A stretch of 64,000 nt of DNA from NCBI GenBank assembly GCA_945643635.1, contig CALZFC010000006.1, positions 2,681,001-2,745,000 on the forward strand, written 5' to 3'. The notes beneath the pieces are model-generated. The model worked only from the letters and a program-made list of their open reading frames with translations, had not been told where the DNA came from and did no database searches. The position numbers and the translations under genes were made by a program. This DNA is from Allodiplogaster sudhausi. Its lineage: Eukaryota; Nematoda; Chromadorea; Rhabditida; Diplogasteridae. Shown here piece after piece: positions 10,119 through 20,729 of this stretch (position 1 is the stretch's first letter; every line of letters starts with the position of its first letter).

Positions 10119-13100
10119 TTTTTCATGACCATGGCCTGCCTATACAACGTCGGCGCATACATTTTCCAATCTACATGAATTGTGGCGGAAACTGACTCAA
10201 ATTTTCCGTAGAATACGGCTGTAATACTTCCCAGGTTCCTACTTCTATTTTAAAGCCGGAATGTGCATGACATGCTTGATTTACTAAGAATTTCATGACC
10301 ATCGTCGCCTACACAAGGTCGGCGCATACTTTTTCCAATCGACATGAATTGTGGCGGAAACTGACTAAAATTTTCCGTAGAATACGGCTGTAATACTTCC
10401 CAGGTTCCTACTTCTATTTTAAAGCCGGAACGTGCATGACTTGCTTGATTTACTAAGAATTTCATGACCATCGCCGCCTACACAAGGTCGGCGCATACTT
10501 TTTCCAATCTACATGAATTGTGGCGGAAACTGACTCAAATTTTCCATAGAATACGGCTGTAATACTTCCCAGGTTCTTACTTCTATTTTAAAGCCGGAAC
10601 GTGCATGACATGCTTGATTTACTAAGAATTTCATGACCATCGCCTGCCTACACAACGTCGGCGCATACATTTTCCAATCGACATGAATTGTGGCGGAAAC
10701 TGACTCAAATTTTCCGTAGAATACGGCTGTAATACTTCCCAGGTTCCTACTTCTATTTTAAAGCCGGAATGTGCATGACATGCTTGATTTACTAAGAATT
10801 TCATGACCATCGCCGCCTATACAAGGTCGGCGCATACTTTTTCCAATCGACATGAATTGTGGCGGAAACTGACTCAAATTTCCCGTAGAATTGCTTGAAA
10901 TACTAAGAATTTTATGACCATCGCCTGCCTACACAAGGTCGGCGCATACTTTTTCCAATCGACATGAAGTGTGGCGGAAACTGACTCAAATTTTTCGTAG
11001 AATACGGCTGTAATACTTCCCAGGTTTCTACTTCTATTATAATGCCGGAACGTGCATGACATGCTTGAAATACTAAGAATTTTATGACCATCGCCTGCCT
11101 ACACAAGGTCGGCGCATACTTTTTCCAATCGACATGAAGTGTGGCGGAAACTGACTCAAATTTTTCGTAGAATATGGCTGTAATACTTCCCAGGTTCCTA
11201 CTTCTCTTTTAAAGCTGGAACGTGCATGACATGCTTGAAATACTAAGAATTTTATGACCATCGCCTGCCTACACAAGGTCGGCGCATACTTTTTCCAATC
11301 GACATGAAGTGTGGCGGAAACTGACTCAAATTTTTCGTAGAATACGGCTGTAATACTTCCCAGGTTCCTACTTCTCTTTTAAAGCTGGAACGTGCATGAC
11401 ATGCTTGATTTACTAAGAATTTCATGATAATCGCCTGCCTACACAAGTTCGGCGCATACTTTTTCCAATCGACATGAATTGTGGCGGAAACTGACTCAAA
11501 TTTTCCGTAGAATACGGCTGTAATAATTCCCAGGTTCCTACTTCTATTTTAAAGCCGGAACGTGCATGACTTGCTTGATTTACTAAGAATTTTATGACCA
11601 TCGCCTGCCTACACAAGGTCGGCGCATACATTTTCCAATCGACATGAATTGTGGCGGAAACTGACTCAAATTTTCCGTAGAATACGGCTGTAATACTTCC
11701 CAGGTTCCTACTTCTATTTTAAAGCCGGAATGTGCATGACATCCTTGATTTACTAAGAATTTCATGACCATCGTCGCCTACAAAAGGTCGGCGCATACTT
11801 TTTCCAATCGACATGAATTGTGGCGGAAACTGACTCAAATTTTCCGTAGAATACGGCTGTAATACTTCCCAGGTTCCTACTTCTATTAAAAAGCCGCAAC
11901 GTGCATGACTTGCTTGATTTACTAAGAATTTCATGACCATCGCCGCCTACACAAGGTCGGCGCATACTTTTTCCAATCGACATGAATTGTGGCGGAAACT
12001 GACTCAAATTTTCCGTAGAATACGGCTGTAATACTTCCCAGGTTCCTACTTCTATTAAAAAGCCGCAACGTGCATGACTTGCTTGATTTACTAAGAATTG
12101 TATGACCATCGCCTGCCTACACAAGGTCGGCGCATACTTTTTCCAATCGACATGAATTGTGGCGGAAACTGACTCAAATTTTCCGTAGAATACGGCTGTA
12201 ATACTTCCCAGGTTCCTACTTCTATTAAAAAGCCGCAACGTGCATGACTTGCTTGATTTACTAAGAATTTCATGACCATCGCCGCCTACACAAGGTCGGC
12301 GCATACTTTTTCCAATCGACATGAATTGTGGCGGAAACTGACTCAAATTTTCCGTAGAATACGGCTGTAATACTTCCCAGGTTCCTACTTCTATTAAAAA
12401 GCCGCAACGTGCATGACTTGCTTGATTTACTAAGAATTTTATGACCATCGCCTGCCTACACAAGGTCGGCGCATACATTTTCCAATCGACATGAATTGTG
12501 GCGGAAACTGACTCAAATTTTCCGTAGAATACGGCTGTAATACTTCCCAGGTTTCTACTTCTATTATAATGCCGGAACGTGCATGACATGCTTGAAATAC
12601 TAAGAATTTTATGACCATCGCCTGCCTACACAAGGTCGGCGCATACTTTTTCCAATCGACATGAATTGTGGCGGAAACTGACTCAAATTTTCCGTAGAAT
12701 ACGGCTGTAATATTTCCCAGGTTCCTACTTCTATTAAAAAGCCGGAACGTGCATGGCATGCTTGAATAAGTAAGAATTTTATGACCATCGCCTGCCTACA
12801 CAAGGTCGGCGCATACATTTTCCAATCGACATGAATTGTGGCCGAAATTGACGCAAATTTTCTGTAGAATACGGCTGTAATACTTCCCAGGTTTCTACTT
12901 CTATTATAATGCCGGAACGTGCATGACATGCTTGAAATACTAAGAATTTTATGACCATCGCCTGCCTACACAAGGTCGGCGCATACTTTTTCCAATCGAC
13001 ATGAATTTGGCGGAAACTGACTCAAATTTTCCGTAGAATACGGCTGTAATACTTCCCAGGTTCCTACTTCTATTAAAAAGCCGCAACGTGCATGACTTGC

Positions 13101-15203
13101 TTGATTTACTAAGAATTTTATGACCATCGCCTGCCTACACAAGGTCGGCGCATACTTTTTCCAATCGACATGAATTGTGGCGGAAACTGACTCAAATTTT
13201 CCGTAGAATACGGCTGTAATACTTCCCAGGTTCCTACTTCTATTAAAAAGCCGCAACGTGCATGACTTGCTTGATTTACTAAGAATTTCATGACCATCGC
13301 CGCCTACACAAGGTCGGCGCATACTTTTTCCAATCGACATGAATTGTGGCGGAAACTGACTCAAATTTTCCGTAGAATACGGCTGTAATACTTCCCAGGT
13401 TCCTACTTCTATTAAAAAGCCGCAACGTGCATGACTTGCTTGATTTACTAAGAATTTTATGACCATCGCCTGCCTACACAAGGTCGGCGCATACTTTTTC
13501 CAATCGACATGAAGTGTGGCGGAAACTGACTCAAATTTTTCGTAGAATACGGCTGTAATACTTCCCAGGTTCCTACTTCTCTTTTAAAGCTGGAACGTGC
13601 ATGACATGCTTGATTTACTAAGAATTTCATGATAATCGCCTGCCTACACAAGTTCGGCGCATACTTTTTCCAATCGACATGAATTGTGGCGGAAACTGAC
13701 TCAAATTTTCCGTAGAATACGGCTGTAATAATTCCCAGGTTCCTACTTCTATTTTAAAGCCGGAACGTGCATGACTTGCTTGATTTACTAAGAATTTCAT
13801 GACCATCGTCGCCTACACAAGGTCGGCGCATACTTTTTCCAATCGACATGAATTGTGGCGGAAACTGACTCAAATTTTCCGTAGAATACGGCTGTAATAC
13901 TTCCCAGGTTCCTACTTCTATTAAAAAGCCGCAACGTGCATGACTTGCTTGATTTACTAAGAATTTCATGACCATCGCCGCCTACACAAGGTCGGCACAT
14001 ACTTTTTCCAATCGACATGAATTGTGGCGGAAACTGACTCAAATTTTCCGTAGAATACGGCTGTAATACTTCCCAGGTTCCTACTTCTATTAAAAAGCCG
14101 CAACGTGCATGACTTGCTTGATTTACTAAGAATTTTATGACCATAGCCTGCCTACACAAGGTCGGCGCATACTTTTTCCAATCGACATGAATTGTGGCGG
14201 AAACTGACTCAAATTTTCCGTAGAATACGGCTGTAATACTTCCCAGGTTCCTACTTCTATTAAAAAGCCGCAACGTGCATGACTTGCTTGATTTACTAAG
14301 AATTTCATGACCATCGCCGCCTACACAAGGTCGGCGCATACTTTTTCCAATCGACATGAATTGTGGCGGAAACTGACTCAAATTTTCCGTAGAATACGGC
14401 TGTAATACTTCCCAGGTTCCTACTTCTATTAAAAGCCGCAACGTGCATGACTTGCTTGATTTACTAAGAATTTTATGACCATCGCCTGCCTACACAAGGT
14501 CGGCGCATACATTTTCCAATCGACATGAATTGTGGCGGAAACTGACTCAAATTTTCCGTAGAATACGGCTGTAATACTTCCCAGGTTTCTACTTCTATTA
14601 TAATGCCGGAACGTGCATGACATGCTTGAAATACTAAGAATTTTATGACCATCGCCTGCCTACACAAGGTCGGCGCATACTTTTTCCAATCGACATGAAT
14701 TGTGGCGGAAACTGACTCAAATTTTCCGTAGAATACGGCTGTAATATTTCCCAGGTTCCTACTTCTATTAAAAAGCCGGAACGTGCATGGCATGCTTGAA
14801 TAAGTAAGAATTTTATGACCATCGCCTGCCTACACAAGGTCGGCGCATACATTTTCCAATCGACATGAATTGTGGCCGAAATTGACGCAAATTTTCTGTA
14901 GAATACGGCTGTAATACTTCCCAGGTTTCTACTTCTATTATAATGCCGGAACGTGCATGACATGCTTGAAATACTAAGAATTTTATGACCATCGCCTGCC
15001 TACACAAGGTCGGCGCATACTTTTTCCAATCGACATGAAGTGTGGCGGAAACTGACTCAAATTTTTCGTAGAATACGGCTGTAATACTTCCCAGGTTCCT
15101 TCTTCTCTTTTAAAGCTGGAACGTGCATGACATGCTTGATTTACTAAGAATTTCATGATAATCGCCTGCCTACACAAGGTCGGCGCATACTTTTTCCAAT
15201 CGA
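10118..15203. repeat. 170-bp satellite array, about 30 monomers
   Basis: Tandem monomers of 169-170 bp. The landmark GGTCGGCGCATAC recurs at 10320, 10489, 10659 and onward; the 1-bp length difference comes from GCCGCC versus GCCTGCC at the unit junction. One shortened monomer lies at about 10870-10905. Monomers differ by a few per cent and groups of variants recur in the same order (12439-12929 matches 14473-14963; 11252-11446 matches 13457-13651), a higher-order structure. The minus-strand frames of up to 275 codons are repeats of one another and shift with monomer length, so they are not taken as genes. The array joins the 42-bp array directly at its left end and stops within a monomer at its right end. 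Confidence 0.95.
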
Positions 15204-15279
15204 ATCTTCTTCTTCATCTACTTCTACTTCTTTAAATTGTGTTAGAAGAAGCTTTCTACACACGAGCAATTATTAAGAT

Positions 15280-15400
15280 GAGCATTATTATTATTTTATT
15301 TTATCTATTTATTAATATTAATATTATTATCATTATTATTATTTTGAAGTATTAATATTATTATTATTATTTATTATTATTACCCCTATTATTAATTATT
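15280..15400. repeat. ATT-rich microsatellite
   Basis: Imperfect (ATT)n tract between the satellite and the first recognised exon of the coiled-coil gene. Confidence 0.8.
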
Positions 15401-15417
15401 ACCGCACCAATTTGAAG

Positions 15418-18400
15418 CAGCTCCTTCGCACGTGTATGCACTATGAGGATGAGCTGGAAGAGGCCAACGATAAGATTGCGAAGCTCGTGCGCAAGTCGGA
15501 GGAAGAGGAGAGCGAGAGGATCAAGGCCAAGAACGAGAACTCGCTGCTCTTCCGCGAGGGTGCCTTGATTTTTGGTCAAAAGATTTTTGGTCAAATGATT
15601 GTTGGTCAAATTTTTCCTGATTTTTGGTCAAATGATTGTTGGTCAATGATTGTTGGTCAGATGATTGTTGGTCAAACGATTTCTCAAATATGTGATTTTT
15701 GGTCAAATGTAAAATAAAAATGAGTGCATAACGCTTTGAATGTGTGTAAACACCATTTATTAAACTGAAGGACAGTAAAATCGAGTTGTAACTTAAAAAA
15801 AAAATGTCTGGCTAAGCAAGGAAATTAAAATGAAATGGAGAGAGTTGTTGGATTAGAAGAGACTTATGTAGTGGACGGGTCGATGATGTTAGCAGAAATG
15901 GCACGAAGGAAATCTTCGAGGGAGAGGGTGCCGAAGTTGTTCACCACGTTCTTGAGTCTTGCATTCATAACTGCGTACTTCTTCTTGGAAAGAAGAGCGG
16001 GAGGGGAGCCGATCTGTAGCCGCGCAATTTTTCCCTCCGTCAGCCCTTGCTCATCCCGAAGGCGGTCGAGAAGAGTGTATACCTGCATTTACAAACAAAA
16101 CAATGTCTTTATATTATCCTTTTTAGACATTCCGTGGGATGTACCAGATTCTTCGAGAAAACACTATGCCATCCTTCGAGATGGTTGTTTGTTCTGGGGA
16201 TGTCATCTTGCGTAAGCTAGAAAGTGATTGAACTAAATGAACACGATGTTTCCGCAGATATTTCTACCTTGTACACGTTCCACATCGCAATGGGGAAAAG
16301 GGGAGCGACATCTCTGCCGTTGCGGAACTTTTTACCGACCCAAGTATGCTTGAAATAGTCAATGAACGAGCAAATTGCCATGACCGAAGCTGAAGTGTCT
16401 TCGAGAACGTCCGAACAGAAAGCAAATGCCCGCTCGACTTCAGTCTCGGGCACAAATGGAAGTGCGATGAAATTACGGAGAGCCACCTGGACATCCCCGC
16501 CAGCCTGAACCGAAAATTTCAGCATATTGAGATATGTATTCCTGTTAGAAAACCTTGTACAATGGGCTCAAGCCAAGTTCTGAAATCTTCCGCCAGAGAG
16601 CCTGAGCGTAATGGAAGTGACATCCGTGGACAAGGGAATTCGGAAAGACAGAGCGAGCAGCATTTTCTTGAGATTTTTCAAAATCCATAATGACGCAGCT
16701 GGGATTCAGACCTGCATATATATCGTTGACAATATCGGGAAAAAAGGAGAAAAAAAAGAATTTCGACCTGGAGCAAGCGACACCAAGTGGGAGAGCACAT
16801 CGATATACAACGATTCACGTTTGTTTGGGAGTAGGGCGTATGCCTAACAGTAGCAATGGGTAGAGGAAATTAATTTTTTTTACGAACCAGCGGTAAGAAA
16901 GAGCCGTACACCCGTGCATGGACTGTCCACAGTTGAGTGAAGAGAGCCCGAACACATGAAAAAGTCCCATCCACAGCAATCAAATCTGCTTTCGAGAGCT
17001 CCGCAAGGTTTGTCGGTGTTGTAAAGACTAAGACACGCTCGGGGTCAGCAATTCCTATTGTGAGATTCATATTATAGTTTGGACAAGTATTAATGTGGAG
17101 AACAGACCTGAGTCAAAGGAAAGAAACATCTCTCCCTTGTGGGATGTGATCATAGAGGGGGTGAAGTGGATGTCAGCCAGGGTCTTGGGAGTTGGAGGGG
17201 GGGGGGGCAGCGATTCGCTTTCGAGCGTGTGCAACTGCTTGAGCCATATGACTCGCCTTTGTGAGATGCGCCTGTGCGTCCGCTGAAGCCGTTCGGAGCT
17301 CATTCATGAGGATGGTCCTGCTTGGTGCCTGGCTTCTGGCCGCTTCTTCGAAAACCCTCGATGTGATCAGTCGAGCTTCCTTGCGACCAGCAACAACTGT
17401 GCACGTGTGTGTATTGAGACGCTAAATATATGCAGATATATTTCAGTGAAGCTTCAAAAAGGGAGCAGTGGTTACCTCAACAACTAACGGATCCTTTTGC
17501 TTAACAATCACTCGCCCGGGACACTTGGAAATTCTCTCTGCTTGGAAACTCCGTTCGGGTTTTGGTAACCCTGTAGATGCATAGTAATTACATATTACTT
17601 ATGAAAAAAACATAATATATAATATACCTTGTAATACAAGTGTGACTTGTAGGAGAATAGTTCGCCCCCTCGTTTCGTGGTGGCGAAACGAGGGGCTGAA
17701 GAAAGGGGCGAAGGCGCATCAGCAGGCGGAGAAGGGGACTTGGAAGAAGGACGAGGAGATGAAGACGGCGAAAGGCGAAGTAGCGAAGCCATCGTTCTAA
17801 AGAACTGGGGATGTTTATGGCAAACAGTTCCAAATAAATAAAATGGAATGAAGAATGAGGAGAAAACAGAGCATGTGGATGCAAAACGAAAACGAATTGG
17901 CATCTTGTCAACTCGCGATTTAAATGTGACGGAGTCGAGAGGGAAAAAATGAGGGAAAAAGAGGAGGGAAAAAAATGCGGGAATTTAAGCTTTATTTTAT
18001 TTGACCAAAAATCACATATTTGAAAAATCGTTTGACCAACAATCATCTGACCAACAATCATTGACCAATAATCATTTGACCAAAAATCAGGAAAAATTTG
18101 ACCAACAATCATTTGACCAATAATCATTTGACCAAAAATCAGGACACCTTCCGCGAGTGGGAGGAAAAGGGAGGCGAGCGGTTGGAGGCCATCGAGAACG
18201 CGCAGCTCAAGCACACGTTGGATTTGTGGGCGAGCGAGCTGAAGAAGGCGAGACAGGAGAAGGCGGCCGCCGTGTGCCGCGCGAGCAAGGAGAGACGCGA
18301 GCTGCAGGCCAAGGCACTCGAGGAGCGCAATGCTCTTCTCGGCCAGGTGCGCAAGACAATGATTGTCAATAGCATATGCAAGACAATATTGTCTTGGTGT

Positions 18401-18813
18401 AAATCTAAGACAATATTGTCTTGGTGTAAATCTAAGACAATATTGTCTTGGTGTAAATCTAAGACAATATTGTCTTGGTGTAAATCTAAGACAATATTGT
18501 CTTGGTGTAAATCTAAGACAATATTGTCTTATTGTAAATCTAAGACAATATTGTCTTGGTGTAAATCCAAGACAATATTGTCTTGGTGTAAATCTCAAGA
18601 CAAATTGTCTTGAGCGATTGTCTTGACCTCTCAAGACAATCTTCTTTGTGTGCAGGCGCGAAAGGAGCGCGATGAGCAGCATCGCCGTGTTCGCGCCATG
18701 CAGGCCGCGCACGACAAGGAGATCAAGGAGCTCAAGGAGGAGATCAAGGAGCTCAAGGACATCATCGACATGTTCAACTCGGATGTAAGCGGCGTAGTGC
18801 AGGTAATTATGAG

Positions 18814-18904
<91 letters not shown>

Positions 18905-19020
18905 TTATTAATTGTTATTATTTCATTTATTATTATTATTTTATTTATTATTATTATTATATTTATTATTATTAATAAAAATTATTATTTATTTATTATA
19001 ATTATTTATTTTATTGTTAT

Positions 19021-19052
<32 letters not shown>

Positions 19053-19231
19053 TTTATTTTTAATCATTCCTTTATTTATTATTATTTTTTATTATGAAAT
19101 TATTATTATTATTATTATTAATTATTTATTTTTTATTATCACCACTCTCCTCTCTTTCTGTTTATCACTCTTCATCTTTCTTTCTCTATCTATCTTTGTA
19201 TCTCGCTTCTCATTGCTCTCTCTCTCTCTCC

Positions 19232-19276
<45 letters not shown>

Positions 19277-19914
19277 CCCTCACTCATCACCCTCCGCCCT
19301 TCCGCAGCATTACACTTTTGTATGCATAGAAGCAGCGAACTGGGTATTATTGTTGGCAACCCCGGGAATAAAAACAATTTCGGAAATTTTCCATATTAAT
19401 TTTTGTTTTATTATTTTTATTTTTGAAGACGAAGATCTCCGAACTCAAATTAATTTTCTTAACCGGTTACAATCAATCATTCCTCTGAAGGTCTCTCTCG
19501 CTCTCTTTCTCTCTCTTTCTCTCTCACTCTCCCTCTTTCTCTGTCTCTCTTTCTCACTCACATCATCTCTCCATCGCTCGCTTCCTCTCCCTCTCTCTCC
19601 CATTGCAGACGAAGGGAGGACGCGCGTGGATGCTCTATGCGAGCGACGTCGTCGGAAGAAAGCAGAAGGAGGAGCGTAAGACTGGTAGGCGAGGGAGGGA
19701 GAGACAGAGACAGTGAGAGAGAGAGAGACGGAGAGAGAGAGAGAGATAGGGAAGGGAGACAGAGAAAGAGAAAGAGAGAGAGGGGAGATATGCTTTGATG
19801 AACACGTTTATATTAATTTTTGTTATTGTTAAAACAATCATAAGCGTCTCTTCAGATCTCGCCACGGTCCCCGAGCTGAACAAGATTGATGGTGAGCAGA
19901 TCGTCAAGGACTAA
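15418..19914 (+). CDS. coiled-coil protein gene interrupted by a MULE
   Basis: Exons: 15418-15558 plus 18158-18346 (one exon split by the transposon), 18656-18802, 19609-19684 and 19856-19914 (stop TAA). All junctions are GT-AG and phase-consistent. The product is almost wholly charged alpha-helix: EDELEEANDKIAKLVRK, KARQEKAAAVCRASKERREL and KEIKELKEEIKELKDIIDMF are heptad-like, so a long coiled coil is expected; it ends TVPELNKIDGEQIVKD. I do not recognise the family. The start is uncertain: ATG 15436 is in frame, but upstream exons may lie beyond the satellite. Introns hold a palindromic 27-bp repeat (18347-18655) and ATT and TC tracts (18803-19608). As assembled, the reading frame is broken by the insertion; removing the element and one target copy restores it exactly. 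An open segment at 19431-19490 is left out because including it breaks phase. Confidence 0.65.
15559..18148 (-). mobile_element. Mutator-like element (MULE) with long TIRs and 9-bp TSD
   Basis: Terminal inverted repeats of about 150 bp (15559-15712 and 17993-18148) start GGTGCCTTGATTTTTGG at the left and, read inward, GGTGTCCTGATTTTTGG at the right. The element is flanked on both sides by the direct repeat TTCCGCGAG (15550-15558 and 18149-18157). A 9-bp target duplication and long TIRs are typical of the Mutator superfamily, and the inner gene is a MULE transposase. Each TIR is itself an array of TTTTTGGTCAAA and TGATTGTTGGTCA motifs, probably transposase-binding sites. Total length is 2590 bp. 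The identical duplication and nearly open transposase point to recent insertion. Confidence 0.93.
15864..17792 (-). CDS. MULE transposase (FLYWCH-like N-terminus, DDE core)
   Basis: Exons on the minus strand: 17628-17792 (ATG at 17792), 17476-17570, 17108-17421, 16888-17054, 16768-16843, 16554-16711, 16268-16504, 15864-16082 (TAA). From the second exon on, phases agree. The second and third exons give CPGRVIVKQKDPLVVE and a His-Cys region like a FLYWCH zinc finger. DLIAVDGTFSCVRALFTQLW holds the first catalytic Asp; CVIMDFEKSQENA holds the second; VHGCHFHYAQALWRKI and GL-P-Y are the C-H-HF--Q signature of MULE transposases. The protein would cut and rejoin DNA at the TIRs. A run of 11 G (17197-17207) in exon 3 puts the frame out by one; with 10 the frame and the exon phase are correct. 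The junction of the first exon to the second does not keep phase with the donor I see, so the N-terminus is uncertain. Confidence 0.88.
18347..18655 (+). repeat. intron filled with palindromic 27-bp tandem repeat
   Basis: The intron starts GTGCGCAAG and ends TTGTGTGCAG. From about 18378 to 18592 it consists of eight copies of a 27-bp unit, each with the perfect 16-bp palindrome AAGACAATATTGTCTT followed by GGTGTAAATCT. Outside the array the half-site CAAGACAAT/ATTGTCTTG occurs several more times in both orientations. Frames through it (KTILSWCKS and RQYCLGVNL) are artefacts. Confidence 0.9.
18816..19125. repeat. (ATT)n microsatellite in intron
   Basis: About 30 perfect ATT units (18816-18904) followed by degenerate ATT-rich sequence. 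A TC tract (19140-19275) and a second one (19490-19600) precede the next exon. Confidence 0.9.
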
Positions 19915-19969
19915 ATGCCACTCCTCCCCCTCGCGCGGTATTCATCCTATTCCTGTTTCTCTCTCTCTT

Positions 19970-20001
<32 letters not shown>

Positions 20002-20480
20002 GTCAATCTCTCTGCCCCGCATTGTGTCTCTTTCCATATCATTGACCAGCTCATGAGTCTTCATCTCCCGTGATATGCTTCCATTGTTTGCTTGCTGCTC
20101 TCTCCGCCGACGTGCTTTTTCTTCCTCTACTTAATGTACATCTCCAAAGTCCATGTATCCTCACAGTTCCATCAGGAGCTATTCCTTATTGTTTTTATTG
20201 AATTTTGACTCTTATGATATCGTCGGCTTAAAACATATAAGTCTTGTTGATAAAGCGATATCGATGCCAACAGGAATTTCTAAAAGTTAACAACTGAGAT
20301 AGCTAGAGAAAGCGATAGATAGATAGAGAGAGAGAGGAAGAGAGAGAGAGAGAGAGAGAGGAAGAAAGAGAGAGAGGGAGAGAAGGAAGAACATGTTGTT
20401 CAGTTTTTGAATGATAGCTTTGTTGCGATTCACGGAATATCCCACTCTCCCATCTAATCTCCGAGCCTAGCTACACAGTA
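19690..20480. other. 3' flank of coiled-coil gene; GA/TC tracts
   Basis: Contains the last intron of the coiled-coil gene (19685-19855, GA-rich), its 3' flank, a TC tract (19955-20010) and a GA tract (20310-20395). No gene is seen between 19914 and the eL19 3' end. Confidence 0.6.
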
Positions 20481-20729
20481 GAGGCATTTATGAGCATTTG
20501 TTTTGAAGCTCAGCAACACTACCCTCGCATAGGAATTTACAATAAATATAACACTCCACTTTACTATACTTGGACTGTTTCCTCCCCCTCGACTCCACTT
20601 GTCTCACCAATGTCCTCGAAGTTACTTGCATGCATGTTGTCAACAACAACAACAATATGGTACACACATTCATTGTCTCCAAACAAGAAAAAACAATGGC
20701 ATGGTGAAATCAACAACACAACAACATAT

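Noticed and set aside
9329..10178. Open frames of 277 (minus) and 138 (plus) codons
   Set aside because: Both arise from a stop-free 42-bp repeat that is open in several frames; no splice or start context.
10250..15177. Many minus-strand frames of 60-275 codons that repeat one another
   Set aside because: They are translations of the 170-bp satellite; the frame changes with 169/170-bp monomers.
10118..15203. CRISPR-like appearance of regular repeats
   Set aside because: There are no unique spacers between short repeats; it is a continuous 170-bp satellite in a eukaryotic genome. The 27-bp array at 18378 also has identical spacers.
17588..18712. 374-codon minus-strand frame
   Set aside because: It runs through the MULE end, the host exon in antisense and the palindromic array; the true transposase start at 17792 lies in a different frame.
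19431..19490. Extra exon of the coiled-coil gene (EDLRTQINFLNRLQSI-like)
   Set aside because: Its donor would be GTCTCT and including it breaks the phase that holds when 18802 is joined to 19609.
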